In this document: piece by piece, positions 1-7,321 of the stretch | Layout: the number at the start of each line of letters is the position of its first letter | Position numbering within the stretch: position 1 is the stretch's first letter | Source of the DNA: an uncultured Pseudomonadales bacterium | Lineage (GTDB): Bacteria > Pseudomonadota > Gammaproteobacteria > Pseudomonadales > Porticoccaceae | Direction: 5' to 3' | Length of the DNA: 15,474 bases | Assembly: GCA_905478725.1 (NCBI GenBank) | Contig: CAJQJT010000092.1 | Location: 1 to 15,474 of the forward strand | Position numbers and translations under genes: made by a program | The notes under the pieces: generated by a model | The model's database searches: none | The model's input: the letters and a program-made list of their open reading frames with translations, nothing else | Told to the model about the DNA's origin: nothing

Positions 1-86
1 GACAACGCGTTTGAAACGCATCAACCTCGCGGCACCGCAATATCACCTAGCCATTTTTAGTAAAAACCGACTGAATCCGGAGTGGT
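1..86. other. window edge, no gene assigned
   Basis: No gene can be assigned. Reading frame 1 on the plus strand is open from the window edge to a TAG at 58-60, and frame 2 is open to a TGA at 89-91. Either could be the 3' end of an upstream gene, but neither tail has a recognisable motif. On the minus strand an ATG at 21-19 begins MRFKRVV with a GAGG only 3 nt upstream, so the start of a divergent gene is also possible. The sequence to the left would settle which is right. Confidence 0.2.
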
Positions 87-102
87 TGTGAATAACATCA
101 CG
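87..102 (+). promoter_or_regulatory. CRP/Vfr-type binding site upstream of the pilin operon
   Basis: TGTGA (87-91), a 6-nt spacer and TCACG (98-102) match the CRP consensus TGTGA-N6-TCACA at 9 of 10 positions. The centre is at 94.5. With a transcription start near 136, predicted from the -10 hexamer at 124-129, the centre falls at -41.5, the classic class II activator position. In P. aeruginosa the CRP homologue Vfr acts on the equivalent operon through the AlgR system; direct control here is inferred. Confidence 0.6.
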
Positions 103-123
103 TCTATACTCCTAAACAGTTGT

Positions 124-129
124 TATTAT
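124..129 (+). promoter_or_regulatory. -10 element of the pilin operon promoter
   Basis: TATTAT matches the sigma70 -10 consensus at 5 of 6 positions. The hexamer 17 nt upstream (101-106, CGTCTA) does not resemble a -35, as expected for an activator-dependent promoter with the CRP-type site at 87-102. The predicted start near 136 gives a leader of about 92 nt before fimT. A second hexamer, TATACT at 105-110, would put the CRP site on top of the promoter and is less favoured. Confidence 0.45.
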
Positions 130-227
130 CGCGGCAACTTTTGTCTCGGGATGAGACTCAATATGTGACTTACAGCTCGCGACCGAGAAACGCGGCCACT
201 CTTACAACGGAAGTAGGATTTAGATCA

Positions 228-755
228 ATGAATGCCCAGCTTAGTGCCGTCGGGAATAAAGGTTTCACACTATTAGAACTACTTGTCACGGTATCTATCG
301 CCGCGATTCTTCTCGCCGTTGGCGTGCCCTCCTATGTCACATTTATCGATAATAATCGGGTTACCTCTCAAGCCAACGATCTCCTCTATAGCTTCAATAT
401 GGCGCGCAGTGAAGCCACTAAGCGCGGTGCTGAAGTGCGCGTTGTCTCTGTCGGCGGCAGCAATTGGAACGCGGGGTGGCGGGTTGTGGCCGACACCAAT
501 AATGATACAGATTACGATGATCCTGACGATATTTTAATGCAGTGGGATGCTCTGGACGGCGGTTCCTTAGCCATAGCGGCCACCAACTCACCTATTGACA
601 CTTACGTGGCGTTTAACGCCCGTGGCTCCCTGTCACCCAGCAATGCGTCATTTATCTTTACGCTCGAGCCTGCTGATTGTGACGCTATTGATTCCCGGAT
701 TATTTCCATTCAGCCCAATGGACGATCCAGCGTTAGCCGTGGAGATTGCAGTTAA
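228..755 (+). CDS. fimT: FimT/FimU (GspH-type) minor pilin
   Basis: This is a type IV pilus minor pilin of the GspH/FimT family, expected in the inner-membrane priming complex that starts pilus assembly. The 175-residue product has a type III prepilin leader cut by PilD between Gly12 and Phe13, followed by a hydrophobic N-terminal helix with the conserved Glu at mature position 5 (Glu17). An acidic loop rich in Asp and Asn (89-101) matches the loop common in this family. Cys151 and Cys174 probably form the C-terminal disulfide. The ATG at 228 was chosen because it gives a leader of normal length and has an AGTAGGA-type ribosome site 9 nt upstream; an in-frame TTG at 120 would add 36 atypical residues. 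It is the first gene of the pilin operon and its stop overlaps the pilV start. FimU and FimT are interchangeable names for this position. Confidence 0.9.
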   Translation: MNAQLSAVGNKGFTLLELLVTVSIAAILLAVGVPSYVTFIDNNRVTSQANDLLYSFNMARSEATKRGAEVRVVSVGGSNWNAGWRVVADTNNDTDYDDPDDILMQWDALDGGSLAIAATNSPIDTYVAFNARGSLSPSNASFIFTLEPADCDAIDSRIISIQPNGRSSVSRGDCS

Positions 756-1204
756 TGAAAAGTATCAGGCACAGCTCAGCCCGTCAGCAGGGCGTCAGTA
801 TGATTGAAGTGCTGATAGCCATTTTGGTGTCGGTGATTGGTCTATTCGGTGCAATGAAAATGCAAATGAACGCAGTTTCTAATACTCACAGTTCTTATTT
901 CCGCAGTCAGGCGGCGATTGTTTCAGGGGCCTTAGTTGATCAAATGCGCGCCAATTCAACAGCGGCGCTCGCTGGAAACTATGATATTACCTTGACCGAG
1001 TCTGCTCCAACTAGTGGCGGTCTTGAGGTCGCCGATCTCACTCAGTGGCGCTCAGACCTCGCAGTGGGATTGCCATCCGGGGTAGGCTCGGTTGCCTGTG
1101 TTTCAGCGACGCGTATTTGCAACTTAGTGATACAGTGGGACGACAGTCGCGGTTTGACCGGTTCCAGCACCCAGCAGTTTAGCCTGACTGTGAGGTTGCA
1201 GTGA
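755..1204 (+). CDS. pilV: PilV, type IV pilus minor pilin
   Basis: The 149-residue minor pilin has a prepilin peptidase site between Gly13 and Val14, then VSMIEVLIAILVSVIGL with Glu18 as the conserved mature Glu5. The helix matches the PilV family, including the MIEVLIAI core and the following GLFGAMKMQ. Cys115 and Cys122 may pair. PilV joins FimU, PilW, PilX and PilE in the minor pilin complex that primes assembly and supports PilY1. The ATG at 755 overlaps the fimT TAA by one base and has GGAG at 741-744. A TTG at 746 is in frame but only lengthens the leader. The stop overlaps the pilW start by one base, so translation of fimT, pilV and pilW is probably coupled. Confidence 0.9.
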   Translation: MKSIRHSSARQQGVSMIEVLIAILVSVIGLFGAMKMQMNAVSNTHSSYFRSQAAIVSGALVDQMRANSTAALAGNYDITLTESAPTSGGLEVADLTQWRSDLAVGLPSGVGSVACVSATRICNLVIQWDDSRGLTGSSTQQFSLTVRLQ

Positions 1205-2262
1205 TGAAACAGTCAACGCGCTTTTCGAATCGCAAACAGACAGGATTAACCCTCGTCGAACTGTTGGTCGCCATGGCTATCCAGTTTATTCTGCTCGCGG
1301 CTATGGTCTATGTGTACACCAGTAGCCGAGTTATGTTTACGGTCAATGAACAGCTCTCGCGGGTACAGGAAAATGGCCGTTATGCCACGGATACACTGCT
1401 CTATGATATTCGAATGGCCGGTTTTACGGGTTGTCGCAGCATCAAAGAAATTACCCCCAATATCATAGCTAACTCACCGCCAGTCTTTGCAGGTCTGGGT
1501 GACAGCTTGGTCGTCTACGAAGATGGCGACGGCTGGACTAACCCAACCACGTTAAACAGAGTTGCAGGTAGCGACGTGATAACACTGCAGTCGACCCGGG
1601 GTAGTGGGGTTTCACTAGTCGGTAATATGGCCGTCGATACCGCTCAACTGCAAATCAACAGCAATCCTGATGGGTTAGAATCAAATGACTTAATTTTGAT
1701 TTCCGACTGTTCTAATGCTGATTTGTTTCGTGCCACGACCGTCGCTAAAAGCGCGTCACAAGTTAATATTACCCATGCTATGAGCACTAATACGGATAAT
1801 CGACTTTCGAAGCTATATCAAGATGGTGCTCAAATTCTGTCCTTTGATGCACACACCTATTTTATTGCAACTGGCGCCAACGGTGAGCCAGGCCTATATC
1901 AGTATTCACTGAGTTCAGCCACAGCCACACTTTTAGCTGAGGGCATTGAAAGCATGCAGTTATTGCTTGCTGAAGACACCAATGGCGACCAAGAGCCCGA
2001 CATCTATGTCAGCGCCTCTTTGCCTAAAGCTGCTGTTGTTGCCGATCCCGGTGCTGGAATCCCCGCGTCTGATGCTGTTATTGGCACCGATTGGGAAGCG
2101 ATTATAGGCATCCGCGTCGGTTTGCTTCTGCGGTCAGAAATTGGCGTCGCCAGTGAACCTCGCTCCTACAGCTTTAACGGCGCTGAAGCTAACTCGGGCA
2201 ATGACACCAGAGTGCGCAAGGCATTTTGGAGTTACGCGGCTATGCGCAACAAGATTAATTAA
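1204..2262 (+). CDS. pilW: PilW, type IV pilus minor pilin
   Basis: The 352-residue minor pilin is of the large PilW type (GspJ-like position). The leader is cut between Gly14 and Leu15, and mature LTLVELLVAMAIQ carries the conserved Glu at position 5 (Glu19). The segment about 49-77, with VQENGRYA, LLYDIRMAGF and Cys77, is a typical PilW signature. Cys169 is a possible partner for Cys77. An acidic loop at 258-266 (D-T-N-G-D-Q-E-P-D) resembles a calcium-binding turn. The ATG at 1204 overlaps the pilV TGA and has AGG 8 nt upstream; a GTG at 1201 immediately precedes it and is less likely. pilX follows after 11 nt. Confidence 0.9.
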   Translation: MKQSTRFSNRKQTGLTLVELLVAMAIQFILLAAMVYVYTSSRVMFTVNEQLSRVQENGRYATDTLLYDIRMAGFTGCRSIKEITPNIIANSPPVFAGLGDSLVVYEDGDGWTNPTTLNRVAGSDVITLQSTRGSGVSLVGNMAVDTAQLQINSNPDGLESNDLILISDCSNADLFRATTVAKSASQVNITHAMSTNTDNRLSKLYQDGAQILSFDAHTYFIATGANGEPGLYQYSLSSATATLLAEGIESMQLLLAEDTNGDQEPDIYVSASLPKAAVVADPGAGIPASDAVIGTDWEAIIGIRVGLLLRSEIGVASEPRSYSFNGAEANSGNDTRVRKAFWSYAAMRNKIN

Positions 2263-2273
2263 GGGAATAGACT

Positions 2274-2804
2274 ATGAGGTCTCGAAATCAACAGGGTGCA
2301 GTATTAGTCTCAGTCATGATCTACATGCTGGTGCTGTCGATGATGGGTGTTTCATCAATGAGTGGCACCGCCATGGAAGAGCGTATGGCGTCCAATCAAT
2401 GGGAACATTCTCGCGCCTTTCAGGCCGCCGAATCAGCGCTAATTGATGCTGGGCAGTGGTTTCTGTTTCAGCCTGATTTAACCGAGCCCAGTGCCAATGG
2501 CAGCAGCGGTGTTTGGCCGAGGGGGGCGGTGTCGAGCGCCGTTGCCCATGGCACCTTTGACTGGTTAAGCAGCGGCTTGGTTTATGGCAGCAAATCAGGC
2601 AATAGCACCAGCTTATTTGGCGACCTTTACTCGCCACCGCGATATGTTATCGAGGAGGCCGGGTTTGAACCCTCAGACAATGATCCAGATACGCTAGCCA
2701 AAAGGACGGGCGTATTTTATTACAGCGTATCAGCACTTGGCAGTGGGCGTTCAGAAGGCTCCCGCTCAGTGTTACAGACCACATTGGAAAAGCACAATAA
2801 TTGA
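2274..2804 (+). CDS. pilX: PilX, type IV pilus minor pilin
   Basis: The 176-residue product matches PilX: a short leader (MRSRNQQG), a probable PilD cut after Gly8, a hydrophobic helix, then EERMASNQWEHSRAFQAAESAL (about 35-56), the family's most conserved stretch. Mature position 5 is Ser13, not Glu. Absence of Glu5 is known for the GspK-like pilins thought to sit at the very tip of pseudopilus complexes, so it fits a tip role. The C-terminal half includes PPRYVIEEAGF and a YYSVSALG strand seen in other PilX proteins. AAGGGA lies 7 nt before the ATG at 2274. pilY1 follows after 12 nt. Confidence 0.88.
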   Translation: MRSRNQQGAVLVSVMIYMLVLSMMGVSSMSGTAMEERMASNQWEHSRAFQAAESALIDAGQWFLFQPDLTEPSANGSSGVWPRGAVSSAVAHGTFDWLSSGLVYGSKSGNSTSLFGDLYSPPRYVIEEAGFEPSDNDPDTLAKRTGVFYYSVSALGSGRSEGSRSVLQTTLEKHNN

Positions 2805-2816
2805 GGCACGGATGTC

Positions 2817-5800
2817 ATGAATAGAGGATGTTTTATTAAGCGTCGCTTAGCTAGATTGTTTTTTACCACGGTAGTCTTATTTGTTGGCGCACAGAGCTAT
2901 GGCGTTGAGCATGATTTAAGTGACACACCTTTATTTACACTTGCAGGGGTCGATCCAAATATTGTTTTGACCATGGATGATTCGGGCAGCATGGCTTGGT
3001 CGTTTATGCCGACCAGTGTTGGTGGTTACCCATCGACTAAACGAGCCAAATCAGCCGCATTTAATAAAATCTATTACAACCCCAATGTTCTGTATGAGCC
3101 GCCGGTCGATGAAGACGGCAACAGTCTTGGGAATGCCTCTTTTATTGCGGCCTGGGACAATGGCTATAAAAAAACCGGTGGTGGCAGCTGTACCATAGAT
3201 CTGTCCTCATACTATCGACCCAGTTGGGGTGGCATCGATCAGAATCACTGTGGTTCGTCTAATGATTTCGATAATTTTTATAATCGCTACGCGGGTCCTG
3301 CCTCAACGGGAGCTTATTATTACCTGTTTGACAATAATCTGAGCGGTTGCAATAACAATATTGCTAATGATGATTGCTATAGAAAGGTTGTGGTGAGCGA
3401 CACCTCTGGCGTGGGTGATACCGTCGATGAACGAGAAAACTTTGCCAACTGGTATTCATACTATCGCAAACGTGTCTACGTCACTAAGACTGCCGCGACC
3501 CTCGCTTTTGAGCGCTTTAATTCCAATATTCGGGTTGGATATCAGCGTATAAATCGTGATAGTTTGAATGGTGTACGGACATTTTCTGGAGCACACCGAG
3601 CTAGCTTTTTTGACTGGCTTCACGACCTGCCTGCCAGTGGAGGTACACCGTTGCATAGAGCTATGGTTGGAGCTGGAGACTATTTTGAGACAATCTCCCC
3701 CTATCGCGATGATCCGGCAGACTCGGGCTCTACAGAGCGGTCTTGCCGTCAAAATTTCCATATTATGATGACTGATGGTGAGTGGAATAGCATTCCCAAT
3801 AATCTTGATGTTGGTAATGTTGATAATACTAACAATGTTAGTCACTCACTTCCTGCCAATGACTATGGCGTTACTAACTATACAAAATTCGCCCCATATA
3901 AAGATAACAACTCTAATTATCTAGCGGATATAGCCTTTAAATACTGGTACAGGGATCTACGCCCAACGGCGACTGACAATGTACCGGTCAACGTCAGTGA
4001 TCTGTCAACGGATTTTGACGGTGATGGCGATACAGATAACAGCGATATTTTCTGGAATCCTCAAAATGATCCTGCTAACTGGCAACACATGGTCAACTTT
4101 ATGATTGGTCTCGGCGTCTCCGGTGAAAGGGACTTTCCTGATGATTATGGCGCTCTTCTTAGTGGTACAAAGAGCTGGCCATCGGCCGCGAATGGAAACG
4201 ATCAGGCGAAAATTGATGATCTTTGGCATTCATCGATTAATTCAAGGGGGGCCTACCTATCGGCACAAAACCCTGAACAGCTCGTCAGCGCCTTTACCGA
4301 CGTGGTGAACAGCGTACTTGATCGCACCGGCTCATTTGCCACCGCCGCACTTAACTCCGGCACAATATCATCTGATACAGCACTGTTTTTTGCCCGCTTC
4401 ACCACCAACGACTGGACAGGTAACCTAATTGCTCAGCCGATTTCCGATGGAAGCAATTGTGGACCCATAGCATTGGGTAATATCTGCCCATCAGCCTGGG
4501 ATGCGGCCTGCAAATTAACCGGTGGTTTTTGTTCCGAAGTCGGCAAAAGGGTCAGCAAAACTAAGCCTAATGATCGGGTAATTATTACTCGGGACGAAGA
4601 TAACAGCCCCAAGTCATTTCGCTGGGCTTCGCTAAAAGCCAATGGCACTCAACGAGCGTCATTGCATCAAACAGATAGTTTAGGGCCCAAGCGCCTAAAT
4701 TATTTGCGCGGCGCCAGAGGCCAAGAAGTCGCTAAAGGTCGGGGCGGTATTTTCCGCAACCGCAAGTCGGTATTGGGCGATATTATTTCATCCGTGCCCA
4801 CCTATGTCGGGCCACCCAGCAGATTTTATTTTTCATCCGATGATTTTCCTGAAGGAGTCAGTTACGGAGCCTTCAAAGAAGCCCATAAAAACCGTGATCC
4901 CATGGTGTATGTAGGGTCAAATGGCGGTATGTTCCATGGATTTAAAACAGAAAATGGACGAGAGCAGTTAGCCTATGTGCCAGCGGCAATATTCAACAAT
5001 CTTTGGCAGCTGACCAAAGCTGACTATAGCCACCGCAACTTTGTCGATGGCCCCATGTCTGAAAATGATGTTTTTTATGATGATGCTTGGCACAGTCTTA
5101 TAGTCTCCGGTCTAGGCACTGGCGGCCAAGCTTATTTTGCGCTGGATATAACTGCCCCAGCAGGTTTTTCTGAGGCCAATGCCGCGTCCATAGCACGCTG
5201 GGAATTTAGCGATAGCGATGATGCTGACCTGGGATACAGTTTTTCAAAGCCCTCATTAGTGCGCTTAGCCAATGGCAAGTGGGGCGTTATTGTGGGTAAT
5301 GGACTCAATTCGACAGAGGCCGATGGCCACGCCAGTACCACAGGTAACGGCGTGATATTTATTCTCGATGCCGAGACCGGCGCAGTGATTAAAAAGCTCG
5401 ACACCAAGGAGGGTACAGCGGACGACCCCAAGGGGCTAGCGCGCCCCAACGGCATTATAGGTACCAGTGTGGTTGATGAGGACGGTGATTTTATTGTTGA
5501 CCGACTCTATGCCGGCGACCTATTTGGTAATGTTTGGGCCTTTGATCTATCTTCGAGTAATGAAGCGCAGTGGGTCTCCGCCTATGGTTCGGGCAATAGT
5601 CCTCAGCCACTCTTTAGCGCAGAAGTAGCCAATGTCGCCCAGCCAATTACTTCAGATTTAAAAGTTAAAATTCACCCATCATCAGATGGCTTTTTAATTT
5701 ACTTTGGCACAGGTAAATATTTGGGTAAGAGCGACTTAATCGATAGCAGTCAACAAACCTTCTACGCCATATGGGACCGTATGAGCAATAACACCAACGG

Positions 5801-6377
5801 CTTCACTCGCAGCCAATTATTACCCCAAACCGTTAGCGTACACAGCACTGCATCTACAGATCTGCGCGGCAGAGTCGTCTCCAAAACGCCGATTCAATGG
5901 GATGACGGCAGCAATCCAGTCCAGTCACCGGAGAAACTCGGGTGGTATATAGATTTGCCTGAGTCCGGCGAGCGAGTGCATCAGGCCCCGACGCTCAGAG
6001 ATGGGCGAGTTATTTTTGTCACAGTAACCCCAGCCTCCGACCCCTGTGCGGGTGAAGGTAGCAGCTGGTTAATGGAAGTCGATGCCTTCAATGGTGGTCG
6101 CCTCGATGAGTCGGTATTTGATTTCAATAAAGATCGCGCCTTTAATGATGCGGATATGATTAATCTTGGTGATATCGATGGCGATGGCAATGATGACTAT
6201 GTCCATGGTTCAGGTATCCAGCGTAAAAATGCCGGCATACTGTCACGTCCGGGCATCATTAATCATCCAGATGGTCGCACTGAATCAAAATATGTAACCA
6301 CCTCCAAAGGCAAGGTGGAATCCATTCTCGAGGATTCTGGCCGCAACCGACAAACACCATGGCGCGAGATTCGCTAA
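2817..6377 (+). CDS. pilY1: PilY1, pilus tip adhesin and assembly factor
   Basis: PilY1 is a large exported protein of type IVa pili that promotes pilus extension, surface adhesion and, in Pseudomonas, surface sensing. This 1186-residue copy is of normal length. Residues 1 to about 29 look like a Sec signal peptide. The N-terminal half has a von Willebrand A-like metal site: D54-x-S56-x-S58 (in DDSGSM) and a later MMTDGEWN with Asp320. The C-terminal half is the conserved beta-propeller, from about 697 (VYVGSNGGMFHGF), with the family calcium loop D887-E-D889-G-D891 to D895 followed by YAGDLFGNVWAFDL. Two more acidic loops lie at 399-410 and 1119-1127. The start has a GAGGCACGG ribosome site. 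It is fifth in the pilin operon and probably caps the minor pilin complex. The RGD integrin motif described in P. aeruginosa PilY1 is absent. Confidence 0.92.
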   Translation: MNRGCFIKRRLARLFFTTVVLFVGAQSYGVEHDLSDTPLFTLAGVDPNIVLTMDDSGSMAWSFMPTSVGGYPSTKRAKSAAFNKIYYNPNVLYEPPVDEDGNSLGNASFIAAWDNGYKKTGGGSCTIDLSSYYRPSWGGIDQNHCGSSNDFDNFYNRYAGPASTGAYYYLFDNNLSGCNNNIANDDCYRKVVVSDTSGVGDTVDERENFANWYSYYRKRVYVTKTAATLAFERFNSNIRVGYQRINRDSLNGVRTFSGAHRASFFDWLHDLPASGGTPLHRAMVGAGDYFETISPYRDDPADSGSTERSCRQNFHIMMTDGEWNSIPNNLDVGNVDNTNNVSHSLPANDYGVTNYTKFAPYKDNNSNYLADIAFKYWYRDLRPTATDNVPVNVSDLSTDFDGDGDTDNSDIFWNPQNDPANWQHMVNFMIGLGVSGERDFPDDYGALLSGTKSWPSAANGNDQAKIDDLWHSSINSRGAYLSAQNPEQLVSAFTDVVNSVLDRTGSFATAALNSGTISSDTALFFARFTTNDWTGNLIAQPISDGSNCGPIALGNICPSAWDAACKLTGGFCSEVGKRVSKTKPNDRVIITRDEDNSPKSFRWASLKANGTQRASLHQTDSLGPKRLNYLRGARGQEVAKGRGGIFRNRKSVLGDIISSVPTYVGPPSRFYFSSDDFPEGVSYGAFKEAHKNRDPMVYVGSNGGMFHGFKTENGREQLAYVPAAIFNNLWQLTKADYSHRNFVDGPMSENDVFYDDAWHSLIVSGLGTGGQAYFALDITAPAGFSEANAASIARWEFSDSDDADLGYSFSKPSLVRLANGKWGVIVGNGLNSTEADGHASTTGNGVIFILDAETGAVIKKLDTKEGTADDPKGLARPNGIIGTSVVDEDGDFIVDRLYAGDLFGNVWAFDLSSSNEAQWVSAYGSGNSPQPLFSAEVANVAQPITSDLKVKIHPSSDGFLIYFGTGKYLGKSDLIDSSQQTFYAIWDRMSNNTNGFTRSQLLPQTVSVHSTASTDLRGRVVSKTPIQWDDGSNPVQSPEKLGWYIDLPESGERVHQAPTLRDGRVIFVTVTPASDPCAGEGSSWLMEVDAFNGGRLDESVFDFNKDRAFNDADMINLGDIDGDGNDDYVHGSGIQRKNAGILSRPGIINHPDGRTESKYVTTSKGKVESILEDSGRNRQTPWREIR

Positions 6378-6390
6378 TAGGGATATCAGT

Positions 6391-6714
6391 ATGAAAATAA
6401 TTTCAATAGTTGGCAGAGTTGTTTGTTTGGTACTGGGTTTATCGGTGGCTATGTCGTCAGTAGCTGCCGAACAGGAAATAGACCCAAAATGGGAAAAATT
6501 TAAAACAACGATTGATTTTGTCAGTGCGAAACAACGGTTGCTGGTTATTGGGGATCGCGAGTTTGCAGTGCCGTTTAACACGCATATTTTGAATTCCAAT
6601 CATCAGCCTATAGCTATGTCGGATTTACACTCGGATGAGACTGTTTTAGTGTATTTGTACAGAGCTGAAAATGGCAGTCGGCCCGAAATTAAACGGATTG
6701 TGAAACTCAAATAA
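6391..6714 (+). CDS. pilY2: PilY2-like small exported protein
   Basis: The 107-residue product has a clear signal peptide, with hydrophobic residues 5-22 and a likely signal peptidase I cut after VAA (26). The mature domain of about 80 residues is rich in predicted strands (LLVIGDREFAVPF, ETVLVYLYRA) and is probably a small periplasmic beta domain. The assignment rests mainly on position: in P. aeruginosa the similarly small PilY2 lies between pilY1 and pilE, exactly as here. PilY2 is described as a fimbrial biogenesis protein whose biochemical role is poorly defined. An AGGGAT ribosome site lies upstream of the ATG. The gaps of 13 nt from pilY1 and 16 nt to pilE place it in the same operon. 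If it is not PilY2, it is an unrelated periplasmic protein co-expressed with pili. Confidence 0.6.
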   Translation: MKIISIVGRVVCLVLGLSVAMSSVAAEQEIDPKWEKFKTTIDFVSAKQRLLVIGDREFAVPFNTHILNSNHQPIAMSDLHSDETVLVYLYRAENGSRPEIKRIVKLK

Positions 6715-6730
6715 AGCCAACGAGATAGTT

Positions 6731-7192
6731 ATGGAAAAGTCTGCTAAAAAATCTCAAAAATCACAGGGATTTAGTCTTATAGAGCTAATGATTGTAGTGG
6801 TCATTGTCGCCATCCTTAGCTCTATCGCCTATCCCAGTTATCTCAATCAGGTGACTCAATCCCGCCGTACCGATGCGCAGGCAGTACTCATGGAAGCGGC
6901 CCAATTTATGGAGCGGTTTTACACCGAAAATAACCGTTACCATCAGGACACGGGAGGCACCGCTGTAGCACTTCCCGCACAATTGCGTGAGTCACCGCGG
7001 GACAGTGGTACCAAGTCTTATGACATTACGGTTCAGGCCGCCACTGCCTCCACTTACACCCTCCGAGCAACACCGAAAAACGGCCAGGCTGGGGATGGTT
7101 TTCTTGAGCTAACCAACACCTTTGCCAAAGGCTGGGACAGAGATAATAGCGGTGCTCTTAGTGTTGCTGAGCAGACCTGGAGTAAGCATTAA
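6731..7192 (+). CDS. pilE: PilE, type IV pilin-like protein
   Basis: The 153-residue pilin is cleaved between Gly13 and Phe14; mature FSLIELMIVVVIVAILSSIAYPSY is the canonical type IVa helix with Glu5 (Glu18). The AQAVLMEAAQFMERFYTENNRY segment (about 49-70) is typical of PilE minor pilins. The C-terminus has no cysteine at all. Where many pilins have a disulfide-closed loop, this one has DRDNSGALSVAE (136-147), which fits a 12-residue EF-hand calcium loop with Asp1, Asp3, Ser5, Gly6, Leu8 and Glu12. It closes the operon in the Pseudomonas order, which favours the PilE minor pilin over a major pilin, though a structural role cannot be excluded. No convincing intrinsic terminator follows it. 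Confidence 0.85.
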   Translation: MEKSAKKSQKSQGFSLIELMIVVVIVAILSSIAYPSYLNQVTQSRRTDAQAVLMEAAQFMERFYTENNRYHQDTGGTAVALPAQLRESPRDSGTKSYDITVQAATASTYTLRATPKNGQAGDGFLELTNTFAKGWDRDNSGALSVAEQTWSKH

Positions 7193-7321
7193 GCGCAGAC
7201 TCCTTTAGCCTTTTGTTCTTCGACCCAAGGTCAGGCAATAGATACCCTCGGCAGACCCAGTAAATCTCACCTATATTCACTACAGGTTATATGGAAATAA
7301 ACTTGGTATAAAAGGGTGAAT

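Noticed and set aside
105..110. TATACT as the -10 of the pilin promoter
   Set aside because: It has no -35 and would put the CRP-type site over the promoter; 124-129 gives exact class II spacing.
120..227. Longer FimT from a TTG at 120
   Set aside because: It would add 36 polar residues before the prepilin leader, has no ribosome site, and overlaps the predicted -10; the ATG at 228 is well placed.
738..752. RGD near the C-terminus of FimT as an integrin-binding motif
   Set aside because: A three-residue chance match beside the last cysteine in a minor pilin; the described RGD belongs to P. aeruginosa PilY1, and this PilY1 lacks it.
3456..3845. Minus-strand open frame inside pilY1
   Set aside because: It is a shadow of pilY1, with low-complexity Ile/Asn composition and no recognisable domain.
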